Part shown: positions 54,627 to 61,984 of the stretch, piece by piece
Layout: the number at the start of each line of letters is the position of its first letter
Numbering within the stretch: the first letter of the stretch is position 1
Origin: JANXMY01 sp965246745
GTDB taxonomy: Bacteria; Armatimonadota; Armatimonadia; Armatimonadales; Capsulimonadaceae
DNA: 64,000 nt
Assembly: GCA_965246745.1 (NCBI GenBank)
Contig: OZ251980.1
Span: 1,178,001 to 1,242,000, forward strand
Direction: 5' to 3'
Program-made: the position numbers and the translations under genes
Notes under the pieces: model-generated
What the model was told of the DNA's origin: nothing
The model's database searches: none
Seen by the model: only the letters and a program-made list of their open reading frames with translations

Positions 54627-56021
54627 CTACTTGGGTAACCCCGGTTTTTTAGCGATTGCAAAGTCAATGCGCTCCTGCAAAGGTGGATGGGTGAACAGCC
54701 AGAACTTGACGAACGGGGGCGGGTTCGGGTCGCTTAAGTTCTGCTCGGAAAGCGTCACAAACGCGCGGGCCATCGCCGGGCCGTCGCCGGTCAGCGCGAG
54801 GCCGTAGGCGTCGGCTTGGTGCTCGACTTCGCGGGACACGCCGTTGGTCAGGGGCGCAAGGAAAAACGAAAACAGCGAAACGGTCAACAGCAGGGCGGGC
54901 ACGGCGGCGTAGTCATTGAGGCCGTCTACCCCCCAGCGCGGGCCGAAGCGGGTCACCAGACGCTCGGCGAACGTTTGCGCCAGCGGCAGCGCCAGCAGCA
55001 GGCCGAGCGCGGTCAGGGCAAAGCCCCAGTACAGATGCTTCAGGACGTAGTGCCCCATCTCGTGCGCGACAATCGCCTGAATTTGGTCTTCAGGCAGGCG
55101 CGGCGGCAGGATCGTGTCCCACAGCACGATCCGGGCCGACGACCCAATCCCCATGACATACGCATTGGCTTGGCGCGTCTGCCGGCTTTTGTCCGCCACA
55201 TAAATCGGCGCGTTCGGGATGCCGGCTTTAGCCGACAGCGCCGCAATCCGCACCCGGAGCGGCCCCGGCGGCAGAGGGGTGAATTGGTTGAAGACGGGGT
55301 CTATGAGCAGCGGCGCGGCAAAGATGCCGAACGCGATCATCGGCAGCAGCGCCGCCCAGAACCACAGCGCCCAGCGGCGCGGAAAGCGGCGGATCAGCCA
55401 AAATAAGAGCCAGAGAACAGGCACCGCGGTGAGAATGTCCACACCCGCGCTTTTGATGAGGTCGCCGAGCCAGCTTCCGAAGCGCTGCGCCGACAAGCCG
55501 TACTGATGCGGCAGAACATAACCTCGGTAAATGGTCAGCGGGGCATGGAGCAGCAGAAGCGTCAGCGTCAGCAGCGAGTAGTACCCGAGCAGACGAAGCA
55601 GCGAAAAGCGCAGCGGCTGAACCCACCGCCGCAGCCGCGCGGACAGGCCGGAAGCCAGCACCAGCCACAGCGCCCCCAGGCTGTAGGCGGTGCCGGCAAA
55701 GTAAAGCGCGTAGCCGATCTCCGAGTAGCGCTTCATTTCCGGGGTAACGACCGGCGGGCGGACACCGGCGGGCAGCGGCGGCGCGGCGTGGGCGGCAAGG
55801 GGCAGGAGGATGAGTAGGGCGAGGAAAGACGCGAGGGAAAGTGCGAGGGAATAAATTCTTCTATGCCTTCGGCATGACTTCGTATCTGCTGAACGGCATC
55901 CTTCGGATGTAAGATCGGCAAATGGCAGCGAGTTCGTCGTCCGAAGGACGCTATTCAGCGAAAGGAATTTATTCCCTCGCTTCTTCCCTCGCGACATCCT
56001 TCGCTTCTTGCGGCATGGCAT
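54627..56021 (-). CDS. M48-family (HtpX/Ste24-like) membrane metalloprotease (464 aa)
   Basis: The zinc site is AIVAHEMGHYVLKHLYWG, with the third ligand in SREVEHQADAYGLALTGDGP; the ending FVKFWLFTHPPLQERIDFA is the CAAX protease 1 form. Hydrophobic helices flank the site on both sides, as in Ste24. The family degrades or trims membrane proteins. The start is unclear: from 56021 or 55997, the first ~60 residues (MSRGKKRGNKFLSLNS and on) are encoded by the family F repeat, and no ATG, GTG or TTG lies between it and the signal-like helix YSLALSLASFLALLILLPLA. So the original start seems to have been displaced. It is divergent from the TPR gene. Confidence 0.85.
   Translation of the reverse strand: MPCRKKRRMSRGKKRGNKFLSLNSVLRTTNSLPFADLTSEGCRSADTKSCRRHRRIYSLALSLASFLALLILLPLAAHAAPPLPAGVRPPVVTPEMKRYSEIGYALYFAGTAYSLGALWLVLASGLSARLRRWVQPLRFSLLRLLGYYSLLTLTLLLLHAPLTIYRGYVLPHQYGLSAQRFGSWLGDLIKSAGVDILTAVPVLWLLFWLIRRFPRRWALWFWAALLPMIAFGIFAAPLLIDPVFNQFTPLPPGPLRVRIAALSAKAGIPNAPIYVADKSRQTRQANAYVMGIGSSARIVLWDTILPPRLPEDQIQAIVAHEMGHYVLKHLYWGFALTALGLLLALPLAQTFAERLVTRFGPRWGVDGLNDYAAVPALLLTVSLFSFFLAPLTNGVSREVEHQADAYGLALTGDGPAMARAFVTLSEQNLSDPNPPPFVKFWLFTHPPLQERIDFAIAKKPGLPK
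55820..56004. repeat. Nested inverted repeat, family F, between divergent genes
   Basis: The left arm (55820-55862) contains ACGCGAGGGAAAGTGCGAGG and GAATAAATTC; the right arm (55959-56004) is its imperfect complement, with GGAATTTATTCCCTCGC and TTCCCTCGCG. Hairpins ATGCC-TTC-GGCAT, CATCC-TTC-GGATG and GTCGTCC-GAAG-GAC lie between. The left arm is read as the signal helix of the M48 protein. Confidence 0.75.
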
Positions 56022-56023
56022 GG

Positions 56024-56029
56024 TACACT
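56024..56029 (+). promoter_or_regulatory. -10 box placed for a leaderless transcript (TPR gene)
   Basis: TACACT ends 6 nt before the ATG at 56036. The block GGTACACTCTT recurs before the gene at 60187. No clear -35. Confidence 0.45.
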
Positions 56030-56035
56030 CTTGCT

Positions 56036-57283
56036 ATGGACGAACCGAGAAAACTGGTCTTTGCGCCCTTCGGGGCGGACATGTTCGGCGACGATGTGCT
56101 GCTGTTCGAGCACGGGATTCTGCTGGCGCTGGAAACCGCCGCCGAAGCCGCCGGCTTTCCGTATGCCGATGTTCACGACGCCCTCGGCGGCGCGGACAAG
56201 CGCGAGCGGCCGACGCCGCCGCTGACCGAAGGCGACATCCGGGCGCTGGCGGACCGGGCCGGATGCGATGCGCTGACCGACGGCCTGCTGACCTGCGTGC
56301 GCCATCCCGAAACGGGGGCGCTGGCGCAGATCACCGTGTCCCTGCGGGTTTTTTTTCCGAACTCGGGCGAGTTCGCCGCGCCGGACAGCTTGACACTGTC
56401 TGCGTTCGACCCCCAGGCCCCGCCGGAAACGCTGACGCTGGATTATGACCTATGGATCGCTTTGCAGTATCGTTTGTGCGTGTCGTTTTTAGAAACGCTC
56501 GGGGTCAATGTGCCGTGGAGCTTCACCACCGACAGTCTGCAAACTACGCGGTCGTGGCCGGCGTATGTTGCGTTTCTGAAAGGCAAGCGGCTGGCCCGCA
56601 CCCCGGAAACCAAGCTCGGGTACTACGAGCAGGCGGCCCGGCACGACCCGGACTTTTTTTTGGCGCTTTACAACAGCGCCATGCTGTACAAAACGCAGAC
56701 CGATTATGCGATGGCCCGCAAGCGGCTGTCCCGCGCGGCGGCGGTCACCGACAACCCGGCGGAGCTGGCCGATGTGTATTTCGAGCTGGGCCTAGCGTCT
56801 ATTTATCTCGGCGACCCGAAAACCGCCCGCAACTTCTGGCAAAAAGCCGAGGAATACACCCCCGACAGCCCGACCCTGCTGGTCAACATGGCGGGCACTT
56901 ACGAGCAGGAAGAAAACTGGACCGAGGCGATCCGCCTGAACGCGCTCGCTTTGGAAAAAGACCCCGATTACCACAAAGCCCTGGTGAGCTTGGGCCGCCT
57001 CCATGCCATGTTCGGACGGCTCGACCTCGCTATTCCTCTGTATGAGCGTGCCCTGGAACTTTCGCCCGACGACCCCCTGCGCCGCTCGGTGCTCGGCGGC
57101 TGCTACCTGGCGGCTGGACGGGATGGCGACGCCCGCCGGGAGTTCGCGCAGGCTGTCGCGCTGGACCCAACCAGTGAGCCGGGCCTCTACGCCGCGCAGG
57201 AGCTGCAAAAGCTGGGGCCGCCGCCCAGCGATGCAGCGGGCGGCGATGACCCGCCGAAAAAGAAGCGCTGGGGGCTGTTTTAG
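56036..57283 (+). CDS. TPR-repeat protein (415 aa)
   Basis: The ATG at 56036 (MDEPRKLVFAPFGADMF) follows directly on a -10 box; a longer upstream frame would read through the repeat. Residues 1-170 form an alpha/beta domain I cannot name (LTEGDIRALADRAGCDALTD, LAQITVSLRVFFPNSGEF). It resembles the substrate-like domain that often precedes TPRs in sensor proteins. From about 180 on are some seven TPR units, such as LGYYEQAARHDPDFFLALYN, ADVYFELGLASIYLGDPKTA and LYERALELSPDDPLRRSVLG. The tail is PPKKKRWGLF. No signal peptide or membrane helix. TPRs usually mediate protein binding; the partner is unknown. Confidence 0.85.
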   Translation: MDEPRKLVFAPFGADMFGDDVLLFEHGILLALETAAEAAGFPYADVHDALGGADKRERPTPPLTEGDIRALADRAGCDALTDGLLTCVRHPETGALAQITVSLRVFFPNSGEFAAPDSLTLSAFDPQAPPETLTLDYDLWIALQYRLCVSFLETLGVNVPWSFTTDSLQTTRSWPAYVAFLKGKRLARTPETKLGYYEQAARHDPDFFLALYNSAMLYKTQTDYAMARKRLSRAAAVTDNPAELADVYFELGLASIYLGDPKTARNFWQKAEEYTPDSPTLLVNMAGTYEQEENWTEAIRLNALALEKDPDYHKALVSLGRLHAMFGRLDLAIPLYERALELSPDDPLRRSVLGGCYLAAGRDGDARREFAQAVALDPTSEPGLYAAQELQKLGPPPSDAAGGDDPPKKKRWGLF

Positions 57284-57387
57284 CACACTTGCAGCAACAG
57301 CGTGTTTGTGTGTGCGATGGCGTTGTGTGCGTGGGCGTTTGTGTGGGCGGGCGTAGGCGGGCAGGCGTTTGCGCGGGCGTTTTGTTT

Positions 57388-57587
57388 GCGAGGGTGTGAT
57401 TGTTACGAGGGCGTGAACGCCCTCGCTGGGGAGCGAAGCGCTAAGGTCCCGCCTTCGCGGGACAAGAATAGGACGGCATGATTGAACTCTTCCGCCACGC
57501 AGGTGGCGGCTTGGCGTCCGCGCCCCCCAGCGAGGGCGTTCACGCCGTCGTAACAATCACACCCTCGTAATCAAACACGCCCTCGTA
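57388..57587. repeat. Nested inverted repeat, family B, copy 2
   Basis: This is the reverse-complement relative of 13891-14117. The core is bounded by CGAGGGCGTGAACGCCCTCG (57407-57426) and AGCGAGGGCGTTCACGCC (57530-57547). Inside are GTCCCGC-CTTC-GCGGGAC and CCGCCA-CGCAGG-TGGCGG. Arms continue outwards as ATTGTTACGAGGGCG and its mirror. Weaker units resembling GCGGGCGTTTGTG extend the arms to about 57300 and 57635. Together these fill the 57284-57672 gap; I see no gene there. Confidence 0.8.
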
Positions 57588-57672
57588 CATACAAACACGC
57601 CCGCACACACTAATCAGCCCTTTATCACCCAACACGCTTCGCAGCAACCGACCCGCCCGCGTCCTCACCCAG

Positions 57673-58734
57673 CTAACGCGGCTTCCGTGCCCGCTGCGCC
57701 CGCTCCCGCTGCTTGGCGCGGGACAGCGGCGAGCCGGAACCGGCCGAAGCCTCGGCGGCGGGGGTGGACAGCGACGCCCGGCGCAGGCGGCCGCCGGCTT
57801 TGCGCTCCACTTCGGCGGCATACACCGCTGAAACTTCCGCGCCGAGCAGAAAAATCATCATCGAATAGTAAATCCAAAGCACAAACGCAATCAAGTTGCC
57901 GAGATCGCCGTACAAAGTTTTGTTTTGCCGCAGCAGCAGCACCGACAGGCCCTTTTTGGCGATCTCAAACGCGACTGCCGCCGCGATCCCGCCAATCAGC
58001 GCGGACTTCCAGGTAATCTGCGCTGACGGCGACGGCAGGAATTTGTAGATGATCCCGTACATCAGAGCGCTGATTACCACTGCGCCCAGCTCGACCCCGC
58101 CGGCTTGCAGCGCACTGGAAAACGGCACGTCGCGGGCAAACTGACTGGCGGAAATCGCCGTGGACAGCCCGGTTACGACCAGCGACAGCACCAAAAGCGC
58201 TCCGGCCCCAATCAGCAGCCCCAGGGCTACCCCGCGCAGCGCCAGCCAGCTTCGCTTTTCAGTCGTCTGCCAGGCGGCGTTCATCGCAGAAGAGCCGTTG
58301 ATGAAAATCTGAATAGCCGCCCAGACAATGCCGAGCAGGCCGGCCAGCCCCGCCGCGCCGTGCCCGTGGATCAAATTCAGCAGCGTCGGCCCCGCATGCC
58401 CCGCCCCGTCGGAGATTTTGGCCCGCTCCATAAAATGCACCACTTCCGTGTTGGCCGCGCCGGGCAGAATGCGGGTCGCGAGCAAAGTTTTGATCTGCGA
58501 AACGGCCTCATCGGGGTTGTGCGAGTACACCAGGCCGAGTCCCCACAAGCCGACCAGCAGCAGCGGAACCAGCGCCAGCACCAGAAAAAACGCCAGGCCC
58601 GCCGCCAGCAGGCCGCCGTTGTTTTTGCCGAAGCGCTCAAACACGTCCAATGTGAATTTCAGCACGAACACGCGCTTCGCAGCGGCAAGCAGCGCGGCGG
58701 GCAGGCCGGCCAAACGGGCAAAAAGTGATTTCAT
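57673..58734 (-). CDS. YihY/BrkB-family membrane protein (353 aa)
   Basis: Six hydrophobic helices in YihY order are visible. The first is in GGLLAAGLAFFLVLALVPLL, typical of the family opening. Later signatures are LAGLLGIVWAAIQIFINGSS, GVALGLLIGAGALLVLSLVV, ALMYGIIYKFLPSPSAQITW and FVLWIYYSMMIFLLGAEVSA. The C-terminal ~45 residues are a soluble, Arg/Ala-rich tail. YihY proteins are inner-membrane proteins of debated function, once mis-called RNase BN. It is separate from its neighbours and points away from the family B repeat. Confidence 0.93.
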   Translation of the reverse strand: MKSLFARLAGLPAALLAAAKRVFVLKFTLDVFERFGKNNGGLLAAGLAFFLVLALVPLLLVGLWGLGLVYSHNPDEAVSQIKTLLATRILPGAANTEVVHFMERAKISDGAGHAGPTLLNLIHGHGAAGLAGLLGIVWAAIQIFINGSSAMNAAWQTTEKRSWLALRGVALGLLIGAGALLVLSLVVTGLSTAISASQFARDVPFSSALQAGGVELGAVVISALMYGIIYKFLPSPSAQITWKSALIGGIAAAVAFEIAKKGLSVLLLRQNKTLYGDLGNLIAFVLWIYYSMMIFLLGAEVSAVYAAEVERKAGGRLRRASLSTPAAEASAGSGSPLSRAKQRERAQRARKPR

Positions 58735-58754
58735 AAAGTGATGTTATCAGTGGT

Positions 58755-60101
58755 CTAGCCGGGCCGGAGGGTGATTGCGGCCGGGTCGGATGCCGGGGTT
58801 CCCGACGCATCTAGCTGAGTCGCCGTCACGGTAAACACCGTGTCGCGGCCGGGGCCGAGCAGGGGCGGGATTTTCAGCGACAAGTCGCCGGCTTCCCAGT
58901 CGCCGCCTTTTGAGACGCCGACATCTTTGACGCCGCTTTGGCCGCTCACCGGCAGAATGCCGCCGAAGGCGCTGCTGAGAAACGAAATCGAGACGCGGAC
59001 CGTGCTGCCGGGCACGCCCCGGCCTTTCACAGTCAGCGGAGAATTCGGGTCCACCGTGTCGCTGTCTTTCGGCGTGTGGATTCTCGGCACGGGCAGCGGC
59101 CCGCCGGCAAAGTTCAGCGGGAACGGCAAATCTTTCAGCACGCTCGCCCCGTCGCGGGCGATAAACTTGGCGGTGACCGGGACGCGAGCGGCGCGGACGC
59201 CGGCCCCCACCGTGTACTCGCCGGCATACACGCCGGGGTCGGTTTCCTTCAGCGGAATTCTTCTCGCAATCGCGCCGAGGCTGGCCGACGCTTTCCCGCC
59301 GGGCGCGGCGGTCAAGGTCAGCACGACGGTCGCGCCTGCGCCGACCGGCCTGCCGGGCGGCTCGTTGGTGGTCAACGACCGCACCAGGCGGGTGCCTGAG
59401 ACACGGAAGCTCCAGGTGAGCGCGGCGGTGTTGCCGGCCTTGTCGGCGACAAACAGCGAGACCGTATGCGGGCCGCTTGCCAGCGGCGCGGGCGGCTGAT
59501 AAAGCAGCAGCGCAGGGGCCGCGCCGGCCTGCGCCGTGACATCCACGCCGTCCACGCGCATCCGGCTTGCCGCCGGGTCAATTCCGGTGCCTGCGCCGTC
59601 GGTCAGAGCCGCATAAATCAGCGGGCGGTCGCTTTCGGTGGCGACGCCGGACGCCGGCCCGAAGTCGGTCAGCTTCGGCGGCTGCGTGTCCAAATCCACC
59701 AGGCCGGGCGCTTGGGTCAGCGGACTCCCCACCCCGCCGGCAAGCAGCGTCCCGACCACGGCGGCGTCGCGGGCCGACACGTTTTTGCCGACAGCGTAGC
59801 GGCCCGCATACACGCCGGGCGCGGTTTCGGTCATCGGCAGATTGTCGGCGACGCCGAGAACCGAAAACGACGCTTTCCCGCCGGGGGTTCCGGTCAGCGC
59901 GGCTTGGAGGGTGTCCCCGGCGCGAAGCGGCTTTTGGCCGTTGTGCGTGAACGACGTGACTTCGACCGACGAAACGTTGCCTTTCAAAATAGCCGCATTC
60001 GGGTCGGTCGGCAGCGGCGGCTGCGCCCGGCCGGCTGCGGTCAGGGCGGCAAAAAGCAGCAGGATAAAAGCGCTTCGGTGTTTTCTGACGTTAGGTGGCA
60101 T
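58755..60101 (-). CDS. Secreted protein with duplicated Ig-like domains (448 aa)
   Basis: A signal peptide is likely (SAFILLLFAALTAAGRAQPP). Two homologous beta-rich units share the pattern GKASFSVLGVADNLPMTETA-PGVYAGRYAVG (about residues 70-103) and GKASASLGAIARRIPLKETD-PGVYAGEYTVG (about 265-297). Between them lies a bacterial Ig-like unit (DTQPPKLTDFGPASGVATES, PHTVSLFVADKAGNTAALTW), and another Ig-like unit is near the C-terminus (DPNSPLTVKGRGVPGSTVRV). No enzyme motif. It is likely an extracellular or periplasmic structural or binding protein. It ends 20 bp from the yihY start and could be cotranscribed with it. Confidence 0.8.
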   Translation of the reverse strand: MPPNVRKHRSAFILLLFAALTAAGRAQPPLPTDPNAAILKGNVSSVEVTSFTHNGQKPLRAGDTLQAALTGTPGGKASFSVLGVADNLPMTETAPGVYAGRYAVGKNVSARDAAVVGTLLAGGVGSPLTQAPGLVDLDTQPPKLTDFGPASGVATESDRPLIYAALTDGAGTGIDPAASRMRVDGVDVTAQAGAAPALLLYQPPAPLASGPHTVSLFVADKAGNTAALTWSFRVSGTRLVRSLTTNEPPGRPVGAGATVVLTLTAAPGGKASASLGAIARRIPLKETDPGVYAGEYTVGAGVRAARVPVTAKFIARDGASVLKDLPFPLNFAGGPLPVPRIHTPKDSDTVDPNSPLTVKGRGVPGSTVRVSISFLSSAFGGILPVSGQSGVKDVGVSKGGDWEAGDLSLKIPPLLGPGRDTVFTVTATQLDASGTPASDPAAITLRPG

Positions 60102-60173
60102 TGCGTGTTTTAGTTTATCCCGGCGCAGGTCTTCCTAAACAGGCACAGCCGAAACAGACAAGCCGAAACGGGG

Positions 60174-60179
60174 TACACT
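60174..60179 (+). promoter_or_regulatory. -10 box placed for a leaderless transcript (ypdA)
   Basis: TACACT ends 7 nt before the ATG at 60187. The block GGTACACTCTT also stands before the TPR gene at 56036. Confidence 0.5.
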
Positions 60180-60186
60180 CTTTTCT

Positions 60187-61173
60187 ATGTACGATTTGAT
60201 CATTGTCGGGGCCGGACCCATCGGCCTCGCGGCGGCCTGCGCGGCCCAGGACAGCGGCCTGAGCTTTTTGATTTTGGACAAAGCCGGGCCGTGCCAGAGC
60301 ATTGTGGAGTACGCGCCGCGCCAGAGTTTTTACTCCCCGGCGTCGGAGCTTGAAGTCGGCGGCATTCCGTTTCCGATGGCCGCCGATGACAAGCCGCGCC
60401 GGGAAGACGCGCTGGCCTACTACCGGGCAGTCATCACCAGCCGCCGCCTGCCGCTCCAAACCTGGGAGCGGGTGCAGTCGGTGGCAAAGGCCGACACGGG
60501 AGGTTTCACGGTGACAACTCAGCAGCAGCCCGACGCCGCCTGGACCAAGCGTTACGAGGCGCGGTTCGTCTTGGTCGTCAGCGGGGTTTGGGACCAGCCG
60601 CGCACTTTGGATATTCCCGGCGCGGATTTGAAAAAAGTCACGACCCATTACTTGGGCCCGACTCCCTACCTCTACAAAAACTGCCTGACCGTCGGCGGCG
60701 GCAACTCCGCCGCTGAAGTCGCCATGTCGCTGGCCCGCGCGGGGGCAAAGTCGAGCCTTGCGCTCCTTGAGCCGTCGTTTGACGCGTGCAATCTGCGGCC
60801 GTTTGTCCGGCGCGAGCTGCTTCTGCTGGTGGAAGAGCGGAAGATCGAAGTCTTTTTCGAGACCGAGGCGGCCAAGATCACCCCGACCGAGGTGCATTTG
60901 AAGTCCCGCGCCGACGGCAGCGCCCAAAGCATCGCAAACGACTTCGTCTTTATTTTGATCGGCCAGAACCCCGACATTCCGTTTTTCAAGGCTGCCGGGG
61001 TTGCGATTGACCCCGAGGACCTGCGGCCTGTTTACAACCCCGAGACGTTCGAGACCGGCGTTCCCGGTTTGTATGTCGCCGGCAGCCTGGCCCGCCGGCA
61101 GCACATCGTCAACGGCCGCCCGAACGCGGTAAAGATTGTCGAGGGCGTCACGGAAAGACTAAAGGCGCAATAA
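60187..61173 (+). CDS. ypdA: YpdA-type putative bacillithiol disulfide reductase (328 aa)
   Basis: This is a flavoprotein of the thioredoxin reductase-like fold. The FAD site is DLIIVGAGPIGLAAACAAQD, and the NADPH site is CLTVGGGNSAAEVAMSLARA. The family markers PRQSFYSPASELEVGGIPFP and DKPRREDALAYYRAV fit YpdA. No CxxC redox pair is present, as expected for YpdA. YpdA reduces oxidised bacillithiol in species that make this thiol, which suggests such metabolism here; the biosynthesis genes are not in the window. The C-terminal FAD motif GVPGLYVAGSLARRQHIVNG is intact. The stop is 4 nt before the fourth HExxH gene. Confidence 0.9.
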   Translation: MYDLIIVGAGPIGLAAACAAQDSGLSFLILDKAGPCQSIVEYAPRQSFYSPASELEVGGIPFPMAADDKPRREDALAYYRAVITSRRLPLQTWERVQSVAKADTGGFTVTTQQQPDAAWTKRYEARFVLVVSGVWDQPRTLDIPGADLKKVTTHYLGPTPYLYKNCLTVGGGNSAAEVAMSLARAGAKSSLALLEPSFDACNLRPFVRRELLLLVEERKIEVFFETEAAKITPTEVHLKSRADGSAQSIANDFVFILIGQNPDIPFFKAAGVAIDPEDLRPVYNPETFETGVPGLYVAGSLARRQHIVNGRPNAVKIVEGVTERLKAQ

Positions 61174-61177
61174 AGTC

Positions 61178-61813
61178 ATGTCGGATGCCGAAAGAATACA
61201 CAGGGAACTCAGCGGCATCGTCGCAGCACTCTCGAAAATCACCGGCCTGCCCACGCATTGGAGCGGCCGCGTTGAATTGGTTGAAGAGGCTGCCTTCAAA
61301 GGCCAAAAGCCGTTCCAATGTGATATTTTGCTGAATGCAAATTTGGTGGATGAAGGTGTTCGATGGCGCACTTTAATCCATGAAGCTTTGCATTCGTTTT
61401 CCGCAGGCTATCAGCGGGAGGACTTCGAAAAGTTTCGCGGGTGGGAAGAAGGCGTTGTTGAAAAATTACAGCGGCTGCTGCGCCAAAAAGTGCTGTCTCT
61501 GCTCGCTGTCACCGTCCCGGAGTCAGTCTTTCTTGTCTTTGACCGAAGTCATCTTTATAATACCTATCTGGATGCGTTGGCAGAATTGCAGGTTTTTTCG
61601 GGGCAGTCTGAGCATCAGTTTTACCTCGACCTGCTTGGCATTCCTATCAGAGAGCACTCCGCATCGGTGTACTCTCTCGTGCGGCAGTTGACAGGACAGG
61701 ACCGCACTGATTTTTTATTTTGCTACTCGAGAGCAAACTCAACTTTGAAAGGGGAGATACGATGGAACTCACAGCCATCCAGCAGCAGCAACGGGAACGG
61801 ATCGTCGGTTTGA
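61178..61813 (+). CDS. HExxH putative metalloprotein of two-gene module, copy 4, diverged (211 aa)
   Basis: It aligns with copies 1-3 in its first half: ITGLPTHWSGRVELVEEAAF, FQCDILLNANLVDEG, RWRTLIHEALHSFSAGYQRE and GWEEGVVEKLQRLLRQ. HEALH is at 68-72 and WEE at 89-91, the same step of 21. The second half has diverged (no W-G-R-Q-A-A-D-F; instead VRQLTGQDRTDFLFCYSRAN) and ends in a Ser/Asn-rich tail. It has lower GC than its neighbours, hinting at separate history. The start lies 4 nt after the ypdA stop, so it is probably transcribed with ypdA rather than from its own promoter. Confidence 0.8.
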   Translation: MSDAERIHRELSGIVAALSKITGLPTHWSGRVELVEEAAFKGQKPFQCDILLNANLVDEGVRWRTLIHEALHSFSAGYQREDFEKFRGWEEGVVEKLQRLLRQKVLSLLAVTVPESVFLVFDRSHLYNTYLDALAELQVFSGQSEHQFYLDLLGIPIREHSASVYSLVRQLTGQDRTDFLFCYSRANSTLKGEIRWNSQPSSSSNGNGSSV

Positions 61814-61977
61814 TTCTCAGCGCCAAAACTCTCGCCGAGATCAGCGAGGCGAAGCAAATACTCCAGGAGTGGATGGCAGCGCACCCGGACGATCTCGGCC
61901 TCACCGACGGTTTCGATCACCTGGCAATGTCCCGCTCTTTAGCGGAAAGGTCCGAGACGGCGCAGCAGGCGGCGTAA
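61762..61977 (+). CDS. Small helical partner of HExxH module, copy 4, diverged (71 aa)
   Basis: The ATG at 61762 (MELTAIQQQQRERIVGLI) has AAAGGGGAG 6 nt upstream. It overlaps the end of the HExxH gene by 52 bp, unlike the 19-26 bp gaps of the other modules. The resemblance to the other partners is limited: E-R near the start, a helix, W-x-x-x-x-P-D-D (EWMAAHPDDLGLTDG), then a helix. It lacks the W-x-x-E-F-x-P-E-V opening. Being small, helical and placed right after an HExxH gene, it is the positional counterpart. Confidence 0.7.
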   Translation: MELTAIQQQQRERIVGLILSAKTLAEISEAKQILQEWMAAHPDDLGLTDGFDHLAMSRSLAERSETAQQAA

Positions 61978-61984
61978 TCTTTCT

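Noticed and set aside
57284..57672. Repeated GAGGGCGT units considered as a CRISPR array.
   Set aside because: The units are in mirror orientation around a centre, spacing is irregular and there are no spacers or cas genes; it is a nested palindrome.
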